From NCBI RefSeq assembly GCF_007671725.1, contig NZ_VCNM01000002.1, forward strand, positions 992,001-1,056,000: 64,000 nt of DNA, in the 5' to 3' direction. The position numbers and the translations under genes were made by a program. The stretch's first letter is position 1. Every line of letters begins with the position of its first letter. The notes beneath the pieces were generated by a model. It made no database searches and was not told the DNA's origin. It was given only the letters and a program-made list of their open reading frames with translations. Shown in pieces: positions 8,960 through 17,019 of the stretch. This DNA is from Halorubrum depositum. Its GTDB lineage: Archaea; Halobacteriota; Halobacteria; Halobacteriales; Haloferacaceae.

Positions 8960-11266
8960 ATGCACGAGCCCGGACCCCCGCGGACGACGAGCGTCGGCGA
9001 GTCGGTCGAGCTGGCGCCGCGGTCCCCGGACCCGGACGGGACGTACGAGTGGGCGGTCCGCGACGCGCCGGCCGCGAGCGCCGTCGACGCCGGCGACGGG
9101 CCACGAGCCGAGAGCGAGGGCGGACGAACGGGAAGCCCGCCGGTCCTCGCCCGCGGCGCGACGAGTCGGTCCGACTCCCCGGTCGTCCACCTCCGGCCGG
9201 ACGCGCCGGGGACCTACGTCCTGACGCTCCATGCGCCCGACGGGACGCACCGCCAGCGCGTGCGCGCCTTCCCGGACGAGCGCCGGGAGGTCGAACTCCG
9301 CGTCCCGGCCGCGGACCTCCCGGTCGCCGACGCCGACGTCGACCGCGTCTCGCTAATGTGGGCGCACAACGAGCGCCTCCTCGCCCGCGACCGCCCCGAG
9401 CGCGACGGCGACGACTGGGTCCTCGAGACCCGCGTGCCCCCGGGCCGCCACCGGTTCGGATTCGTCGCCAACGACGACCTCGGCGACGAGCGCGGCGACG
9501 TCGTCGAGGTCCCGGGCCCCGGACGCCCCCGGCTGTCGCTCGACGCGCGCGTCGAGGGCGGCGGGGACGGCAAAGGCGGGACGGACACCGGAAGCGGCGA
9601 GCCTGCAGTCGTCCTGACGGCCGACGTCGACGCGCCGCCCGCGCTGGGCGACCGCGACGAGCCGAGCGCGTCCGCCGTCGGCGTCGAGTTCCTCGTCGAC
9701 GACCGCGACGCGACCCCCGAGGCGGTCGCGCGGATCGAGTCGCTCGCAGACGGAACCACGCTCGCCGTCCCGCTCGGGGAGATCCCGGACGACGCGCTCG
9801 ACGGCGACGGACTCAGGGTCCACGCGGTCCCGCACGCGGAGCGGTACGGGGCGGCTGAGACGGTGCGGATCGGGCGTGACGGCGACGACGGACGGACAGC
9901 CGAAGGCGACGGCGCGCCGGTCGCGGTCACCGACCCCCACGCGCCGCCGGCGTGGGCCGACGCGCCGACGATCTACGAGGTCTTCGTCCGGTCGTTCGCG
10001 GGCGACACCCTGCCGACCACGTTCCGCGAGATCGAGCGCCGCGTACCGTACTTAGAGAGCCTGCACGTGGACGCGCTCTGGCTGACGCCCGTGCTCGCCT
10101 CGCCGACGGAGCACGGCTACCACGTCACCGACTACTACGAGACGGCGAGCGACCTCGGCTCCCGGGCGGCGTTCGAGTCGCTCGTCGAGACCTGTCACGA
10201 CGCCGGGATCCGGGTGATCTTCGACCTCGTTATCAACCACACCTCCCGGGACCACCCCGCGTTCCAGATGCACGCCGCTGGCGTCGAGGAGTACGCCGAC
10301 CACTACCGGCGGGCCGACGGCGACTTCGACGTGACCGGAACGGACTGGGCGGAGCTTGCGCCCGGCGACATGCCGGAGTACTACTTCGACTGGCGGCGGA
10401 TCCCCAACCTCAACTTCGACAGTCCGACCGTCCGTGAGTGGCTGCTGGACGTGGTCGACGAGTGGGCCGCCGTGGTCGACGGCTTCCGCGCCGACGTGGC
10501 GTGGGGCGTCCCGCACGGCTTCTGGAAGGAGGTCGCCGACCGCGTCCCCGACGACGTCCTCCTGCTCGACGAGACGCTCCCGCACGACCCCTTCTACGGC
10601 GAGGGGGAGTTCGACCTCCACTACGACAGCTCGCTGTACGGGGCCCTCGGCGAGGTCGGCGCCGGCAGGGCGCCCGCGGACGCGGTCGCCGAGGCGTTCG
10701 ACCGCGCCGCGTGGCTCGGCTTCGACGACCCGGGCGCGCAGCTCCGCTACGTCGAGAACCACGACGAAGAGCGGTACCTCGCCGAGCACGGCCGCGACGC
10801 CCTGAAGGCCGCCGCCGCGACCGTCTTCGCGCTCCCCGGCGCGCCGATGATATACGCCGGCCAGGAGCGCGGCAACGAGACGTACCGGGGCCCGATCCGC
10901 TGGCACGACGGCGACAACGACCTCACCGACTTCCACCGCGAGCTCGCCGCGCTCCGCGAGCGCGAGCCGCTCCTGCGGGAAGGCGCCGTCGCGTTCGACG
11001 ACTCCGCCGCTGACGTACGCGTCGTCGACGGCGACCCCGATCGGGTGACCGCGTGGGCCCGGACGGCGGAGGGGGGCGACGAGGCGGACGGCGACGCGGC
11101 AGACGGCGACGCGGCGGGCGGAGAGGATATCCACCTCATCGTCGTCGTCAACTTCGGGAGCGAGCCGGCGATCGTTCGGGTTCCGGACGGGATCGAGACC
11201 GACCTGTTCGGCGACCGCGCGGTCGGACCCGAGGTCGCCGTCGACGCCGTCGCCGTCCTCAGATAG
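8960..11266 (+). CDS. GH13-family alpha-amylase-like enzyme
   Basis: A 768-residue protein. The first 330 residues are beta-sandwich, carbohydrate-binding-like domains with no signal peptide. The GH13 barrel begins at APTIYEVFVRSFAGD. Conserved regions are seen: I (DLVINH), II (GFRADVAWG, nucleophile Asp), III (LLDETL, general acid Glu) and IV (VENHDEERY, transition-state Asp). A C-terminal beta domain carries a Gly/Asp-rich insert. It hydrolyses or rearranges alpha-1,4-glucans, but exact specificity (amylase, neopullulanase or cyclomaltodextrinase) cannot be read from the sequence. The ATG at 8960 is preferred to one 57 nt upstream, which overlaps the promoter region. Confidence 0.88.
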   Translation: MHEPGPPRTTSVGESVELAPRSPDPDGTYEWAVRDAPAASAVDAGDGPRAESEGGRTGSPPVLARGATSRSDSPVVHLRPDAPGTYVLTLHAPDGTHRQRVRAFPDERREVELRVPAADLPVADADVDRVSLMWAHNERLLARDRPERDGDDWVLETRVPPGRHRFGFVANDDLGDERGDVVEVPGPGRPRLSLDARVEGGGDGKGGTDTGSGEPAVVLTADVDAPPALGDRDEPSASAVGVEFLVDDRDATPEAVARIESLADGTTLAVPLGEIPDDALDGDGLRVHAVPHAERYGAAETVRIGRDGDDGRTAEGDGAPVAVTDPHAPPAWADAPTIYEVFVRSFAGDTLPTTFREIERRVPYLESLHVDALWLTPVLASPTEHGYHVTDYYETASDLGSRAAFESLVETCHDAGIRVIFDLVINHTSRDHPAFQMHAAGVEEYADHYRRADGDFDVTGTDWAELAPGDMPEYYFDWRRIPNLNFDSPTVREWLLDVVDEWAAVVDGFRADVAWGVPHGFWKEVADRVPDDVLLLDETLPHDPFYGEGEFDLHYDSSLYGALGEVGAGRAPADAVAEAFDRAAWLGFDDPGAQLRYVENHDEERYLAEHGRDALKAAAATVFALPGAPMIYAGQERGNETYRGPIRWHDGDNDLTDFHRELAALREREPLLREGAVAFDDSAADVRVVDGDPDRVTAWARTAEGGDEADGDAADGDAAGGEDIHLIVVVNFGSEPAIVRVPDGIETDLFGDRAVGPEVAVDAVAVLR

Positions 11267-11322
11267 GGCCCTCTCCGTCGCGACTCCCGCTCCCGCGACC
11301 GCCGCGTCGTCCGGCCCTTATA

Positions 11323-11341
11323 AGAGGACGCCCCGTCCTCT
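11323..11341. promoter_or_regulatory. Perfect inverted repeat between TATA box and TrmB start
   Basis: AGAGGACG-CCC-CGTCCTCT is a perfect 8-bp inverted repeat. It lies just downstream of a TATA-like CTTATAAG (11317-11324) and 7 nt before the trmB ATG. The placement suggests a site where a repressor would block transcription initiation, possibly TrmB itself. It does not match TrmB motifs I remember, so the link is inferred. Confidence 0.4.
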
Positions 11342-11347
11342 GTCCGT

Positions 11348-12475
11348 ATGGACGACCGGACGCTGAACGACCTCCTCCGCCGATTCGGGCTCTCGGACAA
11401 GGAGATCGACACGTATCTCAGTCTCTTGGCGCACGGCGAGGCGAAGGCGAGCACGATCGCTGACGCCGCCGGCGTGTCGAAGCGCTACGTCTACAGCGTG
11501 AGCGAGTCGCTCGCGGACCGCGGATTCGTCGAGGTGAACGACCACGTCGTGCCGACGACGATCCGCGCGAACCCGCCCGACGAGGTCATCGACCGCCTCC
11601 GCTCGGACGTCGACGCGATCCGGCCCGGCCTGGAGGAGCGCTTCTCGCGGGTGGAGCGGCGGGCCGAACAGTTCGAGGTGATCAAGTCCCGCGTCACCGT
11701 CGTCAAGCGGATCCGGTCGCTGCTCGACGACGCGGAGTCGGAGGTGACGCTGTCGATCGCGGCCGACCACCTCCCGGAGGTCCGAGAGTCGCTCGCGGAC
11801 GCGGTCGACCGGGGCGTGCTCGTGCTCCTCGTCGTCTCCGACGTCGAGAGGACGTCGGTCGGAGGCGCCGACGGGGAGGCGGTCGACTCCGACGGCGACG
11901 CGGTCGACCTCGAGGGCGTCGCCAGCGTCGTCCGGACGTGGGGCGAGGCGATGCCCACGCTGCTCACCGTCGACTCCGCGGCCGGCGTCGTCGCGCCGCC
12001 CGAGCTGCTCCGCCGGTCCGACACCGACCGGCAGGCGATCCGCTTCTCGCAGGAGCAGCTCGCGCCCGTCATCGTCGGCTCCTTCCTCGGGAACTACTGG
12101 CCGGCCGCGAGCGAGGTCGCGACCGCGCCGCCGGCGCCGCTTCCCGTCGAGTACGAGAACTTTCGGCACGCCGTCCTGCAGGCGACGCTCCGCCTCCGCG
12201 CCGGCGAGACGCCGCGCGTGACCGTCGGCGGACGGTGGACCGAGAGCGGCGAGGCCGCCGAGGTCGTCGGGCGCGTCGTCGCGGCGAAACAGGGGACGGT
12301 CGAGCCGACGAACAACGAGTTCCCGGTCCAGCACTCGCTCGTCGTGGAGACCGACGAGGGGACCGTCACCGTCGGCGGGAAGGGCGCCTTCGTCGAGGAC
12401 GTGGAGGCCGACCTCGTTCGGATCGAGGCCGGCGAGCCGACCGAAGCGGGCGGGACTGAGGCTGACGGGAGATAA
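11348..12475 (+). CDS. TrmB-family sugar-responsive transcriptional regulator
   Basis: A 375-residue regulator. The N-terminal winged helix (about 1-75) contains FGLSDKEIDTYLSLLAHGEAKAS and VSKRYVYSVSESLADRGFV. A short coiled coil follows (EERFSRVERRAEQFE), and the C-terminal sugar-binding domain includes TRMB_C-like beta segments (FRHAVLQATLRLRAGETPRVTVGG). Members sense maltose, trehalose or glucose and control sugar uptake and metabolism. It lies 81 nt after the GH13 gene and near the GH15 gene, so it probably controls this glucan module. It has its own TATA box. Confidence 0.9.
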   Translation: MDDRTLNDLLRRFGLSDKEIDTYLSLLAHGEAKASTIADAAGVSKRYVYSVSESLADRGFVEVNDHVVPTTIRANPPDEVIDRLRSDVDAIRPGLEERFSRVERRAEQFEVIKSRVTVVKRIRSLLDDAESEVTLSIAADHLPEVRESLADAVDRGVLVLLVVSDVERTSVGGADGEAVDSDGDAVDLEGVASVVRTWGEAMPTLLTVDSAAGVVAPPELLRRSDTDRQAIRFSQEQLAPVIVGSFLGNYWPAASEVATAPPAPLPVEYENFRHAVLQATLRLRAGETPRVTVGGRWTESGEAAEVVGRVVAAKQGTVEPTNNEFPVQHSLVVETDEGTVTVGGKGAFVEDVEADLVRIEAGEPTEAGGTEADGR

Positions 12476-12502
12476 CGCGGGAGAGCCGCACCGAACGTCG
12501 CG

Positions 12503-13297
12503 CTACTCCTCCAGGCTCGGGTGGGTCTCCTGCGGGTCGGGGTGCGGCTCCGCGAACCGCTCGCGGGTCGCGTCCAGCGAGGCGGCCTCGCGCTCGCGGC
12601 GCTCGTCGGCGCCGATCTCCTCGCAGCCCGGCGGCAGGTCGCGGCCGCGGTCGGTGAAGTACCCCTCCGGCGCCACCCAGTCGTGGTAGAAGGGCGCGTC
12701 GTCGTCCTCCAACAGCGTGACCGCGACCTCGGCGCCGTGGCCGGCGCACACCGCGGCCTGGTGGGGTTTCTCCGCGAGCCGCCCCGCCGCGTACAGCCCG
12801 TCGACGCCGGTCCGGCCGCGCTCGTCGACGTCGATGTACGCCTTCCCGCGGTCGAGGATCCCGACGCCGTCGACGCCGTCGAGGTAGCCGACCTCGTTCT
12901 TCGTCGCCGCGACGACGTACCGCGTCCGGATCCGGTCGTCGCCGTCGGTGGTGACGGCGAACCGGGCGTCGTCGTTCGGATCGGTCTCGTCCGTGTCGTC
13001 GGCGTTGCCGGAGTCGACCGCGTCGATGATCTCGACCCGCGTCACTCGGGCGTCGAGCCGGTCCGCGCCGGCGGTCTCGGCCTGCTCGCCGAGGAGGTCG
13101 AGCAGCTGGCGGGCGTTGACGCCGAGCGGGAACCCGGGGAAGTTCTCCAAGTGAGCGTTCCGTCGGAGGAGCGACTCGCCCGGGTCGACGACGAGCGTGT
13201 CGAGCCCCTGGCGCGCCGTGAAGACGGCCGCCGAGAGCCCGGCGACGCCGCCGCCGACGACGACCACGTCGCGCTCGGTGGTCCGTGTCTCGGTCAT
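12503..13297 (-). CDS. Small FAD-binding flavoprotein (TrxR-like fold, no NADPH domain), iron operon
   Basis: A 264-residue flavoprotein. It starts with the FAD dinucleotide motif DVVVVGGGVAGLSAAVFTARQ and has RYVVAAT and GVDGLYAAGRLAEKPHQA, typical of the thioredoxin-reductase superfamily. There is only one Rossmann motif: the NADPH domain and the redox CxxC of true thioredoxin reductases are absent (the corresponding area reads RRNAHLENFPGFP). A charged helical tail follows. Its ATG overlaps (ATGA) the stop of a 54-aa micro-ORF, and it ends the operon begun by the binding protein at 14858. Reductive release of imported iron is the natural guess, but the electron donor is unknown. Confidence 0.85.
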   Translation of the reverse strand: MTETRTTERDVVVVGGGVAGLSAAVFTARQGLDTLVVDPGESLLRRNAHLENFPGFPLGVNARQLLDLLGEQAETAGADRLDARVTRVEIIDAVDSGNADDTDETDPNDDARFAVTTDGDDRIRTRYVVAATKNEVGYLDGVDGVGILDRGKAYIDVDERGRTGVDGLYAAGRLAEKPHQAAVCAGHGAEVAVTLLEDDDAPFYHDWVAPEGYFTDRGRDLPPGCEEIGADERREREAASLDATRERFAEPHPDPQETHPSLEE

Positions 13298-13458
13298 CGG
13301 TCGAACACCCGTCCGCTTCGTCGGAGACGGTCTCGGTGCTGGGCCGCCGACGCGTGGTTCGAATCCATACCCGTCGACACGAGCGGAACGAGGAAGTGGC
13401 TTCGGTCGCGCGTCGCGACCGGCCCCGGGAGCCGAGAGAGCGAGGACGGACCGGTCAT
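13294..13458 (-). CDS. Putative 54-aa micro-ORF in the iron operon
   Basis: The frame encodes MTGPSSLSRLPGPV... (54 residues, basic, ending GRVFDR). Its ATG overlaps the TGA of the 58-aa ORF upstream, and its own TGA overlaps the ATG of the flavoprotein downstream, both as ATGA. These two junctions are the main evidence that it is translated; composition alone would not support it. It could instead be a spacer read by a ribosome passing to the next gene. No known domain. Confidence 0.4.
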   Translation of the reverse strand: MTGPSSLSRLPGPVATRDRSHFLVPLVSTGMDSNHASAAQHRDRLRRSGRVFDR

Positions 13459-13631
13459 CGCCGCACCCGAACCGGGTTGGCGGCGGCGATGAACGGCTCC
13501 TCGCCGTCGGTCGCCGCGAACGCGAGGTCTCCGCACGCGCCGCGTTCGACCCGCCACGCGGGCAGCGCCGGGACGTCGTAGTCGGTCGGGTCGCCGTAGG
13601 TCGCCGCGACGGCCCACTCGCGGGCGCGCAT
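13455..13631 (-). CDS. 58-aa small protein translationally coupled to the iron-binding protein gene
   Basis: The sequence begins MRAREWAVAATYGDPTDYD and ends IAAANPVRVRR, 58 residues with a mixed, protein-like composition (several Trp and Tyr and one Cys). Its ATG follows the binding protein's stop codon with no gap, and its TGA overlaps the next ATG, so translational coupling is likely. I do not recognise the family. A role in siderophore or iron handling is inferred only from the operon. Confidence 0.6.
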   Translation of the reverse strand: MRAREWAVAATYGDPTDYDVPALPAWRVERGACGDLAFAATDGEEPFIAAANPVRVRR

Positions 13632-14858
13632 CTACAGGTCCCCGTTGACGATGTCCGCGACGCGCTGCCGGTCGAACAGCTCCGCGTCGTCGGTGACGGG
13701 GCCGAACTCGTCCGGATACATCTGCTTCGCGGCCCGTTCGGTCAGGAAGAGGTTGTGGATCGGCCCCTGGTAGAGGTAGCCGCCGCGGTAGACGCGGCCG
13801 TTCTGGACCGCCGTGAGCTCGCTTCCGACGGGGTGGTCCTCCATGTACGCGAGGACGGTGTCGCGGAACTCCGTCGGGGATTTGCGCTCGTGCCCGCGGA
13901 CGAGGATCACGTCGGGGTCCACTTCGAGCAGGTTCTCGTAGTCGAGTTCGCCGCGGTTCGTGGTGCTGAGGTTCTCGACGTCCGTCCCCGCGAGCGCGTC
14001 GGTCACGCCCAGATCGAGCCACTGCTTCTTGCTCGTCCCCTTGTCGACCAGTCGGTACGGAGAGAACGTCTCCGGCTCGTCGGTTCCCTCGAACGTCAGG
14101 AACACCCTCGGCCGGTCGTCCGCTGGCGGAAGGCGCGATTGCACGTCCGCGATGAACGACTCGTGGAGCTCGGCGAACGCCTCGTAGCGCTCGCGCTCGT
14201 CGAACGCCGCCGCGACCCGCTCGAACGCCTCGTACAGCGTGTAGTACCGGTAGTCGTGCCACCCGTCCGACCGCCGGAAGATCAGGTTGCCGAAGAACGG
14301 GGCGACGTTGTCGCGGATCTCCTCGACGTCGCCTTCCCCCCAGTCGAACCAGTTGACGAGCATCTGGGGGTCGTACAGATGGAGGTCAGCGTCGAGCTCG
14401 TAGAACTCCTCTTTCGTCCTGACCTCAGGGTACGCCTCGATCGGGCTCCGGTCGACCTCGACGCCCGGGAGCTCGTCGTAGACGTACGTGTAGTACCGGT
14501 CGGCGTTGCCGATGCCGGCCAGCCCGTCGCCTTTCCCCAGCGCGACGGCCATGTCCGCGAAGCCGCCGTCGTACGCGATCCACCGCTCCGGGACCGCCTC
14601 GAAGGTCACCTCGCCGACGGGTTCCATGGAGGCGGTGTACGGGAGCCCGGCGGACGCGTCGTCGTCGGGTTCCGATTCGGTCGAGGCCGTCGAGTTGCTC
14701 TCCGCGTCGCCGTCGCCGCTCTCCGCGCCGCCACCGCCGTCGGCGCCGTCGCCGCCGCCGGTGCAGCCGGCGAGGAGGCCGCCGAGGGCGACCGCGCCGC
14801 CGTACTTCGCGAACGCTCTGCGAGTCGGTGCTCCGCGTGCCGCGTCGTCTCTGGGCAT
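13632..14858 (-). CDS. Ferric-siderophore-type ABC substrate-binding lipoprotein (copy 1)
   Basis: A 408-residue secreted binding protein. The N-terminus has a Tat-like motif (TRRAFAKYGG), a hydrophobic stretch and a lipobox LLAGC, followed by a Gly/Asp/Ser linker. The mature part is a BtuF/FepB-like two-lobed fold (VDPDVILVRGHERKSPTEF). It shares long stretches with the protein at 18023-19249 (EIRDNVAPFFGN, WHDYRYYTLYE), so the two are paralogues. Two iron-box palindromes stand at 14861-14913, directly before the ATG. It should deliver ferric chelates to the permease and ATPase encoded next door. Confidence 0.93.
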   Translation of the reverse strand: MPRDDAARGAPTRRAFAKYGGAVALGGLLAGCTGGGDGADGGGGAESGDGDAESNSTASTESEPDDDASAGLPYTASMEPVGEVTFEAVPERWIAYDGGFADMAVALGKGDGLAGIGNADRYYTYVYDELPGVEVDRSPIEAYPEVRTKEEFYELDADLHLYDPQMLVNWFDWGEGDVEEIRDNVAPFFGNLIFRRSDGWHDYRYYTLYEAFERVAAAFDERERYEAFAELHESFIADVQSRLPPADDRPRVFLTFEGTDEPETFSPYRLVDKGTSKKQWLDLGVTDALAGTDVENLSTTNRGELDYENLLEVDPDVILVRGHERKSPTEFRDTVLAYMEDHPVGSELTAVQNGRVYRGGYLYQGPIHNLFLTERAAKQMYPDEFGPVTDDAELFDRQRVADIVNGDL

Positions 14859-14860
14859 AC

Positions 14861-14878
14861 TTTTAGGCTAGCCTAAAA
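14861..14878. promoter_or_regulatory. Perfect iron box (DtxR-type operator) at binding protein 1 start
   Basis: TTTTAGGCTAGCCTAAAA is a perfect 18-bp palindrome, 2 bp upstream of the ATG, just downstream of a TATA-like TTAAAT (14881-14886 read on the minus strand). It matches the TTAGG-N4-CCTAA core of DtxR/IdeR/SirR operators. Binding here would cover the transcription start. Confidence 0.85.
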
Positions 14879-14897
14879 AGATTTAACCGCTTCGGTT

Positions 14898-14913
14898 TTT
14901 AGGCCAACCTAAA
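14898..14913. promoter_or_regulatory. Second iron box upstream of binding protein 1
   Basis: TTTAGGCCAACCTAAA, same half-sites as the neighbouring perfect box, 37 bp further along centre to centre, on the far side of the TATA element. Two operators flanking one promoter suggest tight or cooperative repression. Confidence 0.8.
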
Positions 14914-14940
14914 CCAACCGATGCCGCTCGGACCCGGCCC

Positions 14941-15840
14941 CTACTCCGGATCCTCGTGCCGCGCGCGCAGGGGCGTGACGCGGGGGCCGTTTTCGGTGGC
15001 GACGACCTCGGCGTCGACGCGGAACACGTCCGCGAGCAGGTCTTCGGTGACGACCTCCTCCGGGGGACCGCGGGCTCGGATCTCGCCGTCCTTGAGCGCG
15101 ACCATCCGGTCGGCGAGCCGCGCGGCCTGTTCGATGTCGTGGAGCACGACGACGACCGTGACGTCGCTCTCGTCGCGCAGCGTCTCGACGATCTCCATCA
15201 CCTCCATCTGGTGGTGTAAGTCGAGGAACGTCGTCGGCTCGTCTAAGAGGAGCACGTCGGTGTCCTGCGCGAGGACCATCGCGATCCACGCGAGCTGCTT
15301 CTGTCCGCCGCTGAGGCTCCCGACCTCGCGGTCCCTGAGGTGGCCACAGCCCGCCAGCTCGATAGCGCGGTCGACCGCGCGGGCGTCCTCGGCGGTCGTC
15401 CGCTCGAAGAAGCCGCGGTGCGGATAGCGACCGTGATGGACCAGGTCCTCGACGGTGATGCCGTCCGGCGACGTGCTCTCCTGTGACAGCAGGCCGAGCT
15501 TCCGGGCGAGCGCCTTCGTGTCCATCGAGTGGACGTCGCGCCCGTCGAGGAGCACGGAGCCGTCCTCGGGCGAGATCTGGTTCGCCAACCCCTTCAGCAG
15601 GGTGCTCTTGCCCGAGCCGTTCGGGCCGACGAGGGCGGTGACCGCCCCCGGTTCGGCCGCGAGCGAGGCGCCGTCGACGACCGGCTCAGGGGCGGTCGGA
15701 TACCCCAACACGAGCCCCTCGGCGTCGAGGTCGCTCGCGTCGGCGGCGTCCGCCGCCGCGCGCTCCCCGTCCGTTTCGCTCGGTGTGTTCGCGCCGCTCA
15801 GTTCGTCCGGATCCGTCGCGTTCGCGCGTTCGATGGACAT
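14941..15840 (-). CDS. ABC transporter ATPase, FecE/FepC type
   Basis: A 299-residue ATP-binding subunit. Walker A is GPNGSGKSTLL, the Q-loop is at LSQESTSPDGITVEDLVHHGRYPH, the signature is LSGGQKQ, Walker B is VLLLDEP and the switch His is in VVVLHDIEQ. The YPHRG segment after the Q-loop is typical of iron-chelate and B12 importers. The N-terminal 40 residues are acidic and poorly conserved. Its ATG follows the permease stop immediately (TGA then ATG), so it closes the operon that starts at 19249. Confidence 0.95.
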   Translation of the reverse strand: MSIERANATDPDELSGANTPSETDGERAAADAADASDLDAEGLVLGYPTAPEPVVDGASLAAEPGAVTALVGPNGSGKSTLLKGLANQISPEDGSVLLDGRDVHSMDTKALARKLGLLSQESTSPDGITVEDLVHHGRYPHRGFFERTTAEDARAVDRAIELAGCGHLRDREVGSLSGGQKQLAWIAMVLAQDTDVLLLDEPTTFLDLHHQMEVMEIVETLRDESDVTVVVVLHDIEQAARLADRMVALKDGEIRARGPPEEVVTEDLLADVFRVDAEVVATENGPRVTPLRARHEDPE

Positions 15841-17019
15841 TCAGAGTTCACCCATGTTCTGCTGTCTCCGCATCAGGTACAGGAAGTACGGCCCGCCGAC
15901 GAGCCCGGTGACGATCCCCACCGGGATCTGCGCGTCCGCGCCCGTCACCACGCTCATCCCGAGCCGGGCGCCCACGTCGGCGGCGACCATCAGCGCGGGG
16001 CCGACGAACAGACACCCGACGATCACCCGCTTGTAGTCGCTCCCGACGAGGTTCCGCACCACGTGCGGGACGATCAGCCCGACGAAGCTGACGATGCCGG
16101 CCACCGCGATGCTCGCGGCCGCCGCGAGCACGGCGACGCCCGACAGCGCGAACCGCACCTTCTCGATCGACATCCCGAGCGACTTGGCGGTCTGCTCGCC
16201 CAAGAGCAGGAGGTTCAGCTGCCGCGAGCCGGCGATCGAGAGGAGCACCGCGACGACCGTCCACGGCAGCGCCAGCCGCACCTGTTCCCAGTCCGTTCCG
16301 GTCAGCGAGCCGGTCGTCCACTGGATCGCCGACTGGACGACGCCGATGTCGTCGGCGAAGAAGAACAGCGCCGTCTGGAGGCTCCCGAAGACGGTCCCGA
16401 CGATCACGCCCGCGAGCACGAGCCGGACGGGGCTCGTCCCGTTCTTCCACGCGATGGCGTACACGATCAGGAACGCGGCCGCGCCGCCGAGCGCCGCGAT
16501 CAGCGGAAGGAACGCCGAGAGGCTCCCGAACACGACCAACGTCAGCAGGATCATCAGCCCGGCGCCGGAGGAGACGCCGAGGATGAACGGGCTCGCGAGC
16601 TCGTTCCTCGTGACCGCCTGGAAGATCGCCCCCGAGACGCCGAGGTTCATCCCGACGATCGCCCCGACGATCACCCGCGGCAGGCGGATGTTCCAGACGA
16701 TCAGCGTGCCGTGCGACAGCTCCGGGAGCTCGCCCCGAAACCCCGTGACCGCCCGCATCAGCTCCTCGCCGACGAGGAAGTTGAGCAGCCACCGCGAGTC
16801 GAGCAGGACGGCCGGGTCGAGGACGGCCCGCCACGCCTCGCCGACCGTCATCGAGTACGCGCCGAAGCTCACCTGCACGAGCCCCGCGGCGACGACCACC
16901 GCGAGGCTGGCGAGCGCGACCGTGACCAGCTTGGGGTCGAACAGCCAGCCGAATCGGCTCGCCCCCTGCGAGCGGCGGGTCGAGGCCCCGCCGCCCACCG
17001 CGGAGCCTTCCCGGCTCAT
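15841..17019 (-). CDS. ABC transporter permease, FecCD/BtuC type
   Basis: A 392-residue permease with about ten helices. FecCD features include RLPRVIVGAIVGMNLGVSGAIFQ, the GVSSGAGL loop, LAGVIVGTVFG and the ATPase-contact segment FVGLIVPHVVRNLVGSDYKR. The open frame runs much further upstream, but the ATG at 17019 overlaps the flavoprotein stop (ATGA) and gives the usual length. It is the only permease for two binding proteins in the region, so it may serve both. Confidence 0.95.
   Translation of the reverse strand: MSREGSAVGGGASTRRSQGASRFGWLFDPKLVTVALASLAVVVAAGLVQVSFGAYSMTVGEAWRAVLDPAVLLDSRWLLNFLVGEELMRAVTGFRGELPELSHGTLIVWNIRLPRVIVGAIVGMNLGVSGAIFQAVTRNELASPFILGVSSGAGLMILLTLVVFGSLSAFLPLIAALGGAAAFLIVYAIAWKNGTSPVRLVLAGVIVGTVFGSLQTALFFFADDIGVVQSAIQWTTGSLTGTDWEQVRLALPWTVVAVLLSIAGSRQLNLLLLGEQTAKSLGMSIEKVRFALSGVAVLAAAASIAVAGIVSFVGLIVPHVVRNLVGSDYKRVIVGCLFVGPALMVAADVGARLGMSVVTGADAQIPVGIVTGLVGGPYFLYLMRRQQNMGEL

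Noticed and set aside
13349-13363. tRNA T-arm-like GGTTCGAATCC
   Set aside because: Only a four-pair stem forms and there is no acceptor, anticodon or D arm nearby. The sequence lies inside a possible micro-ORF. Judged a coincidence.
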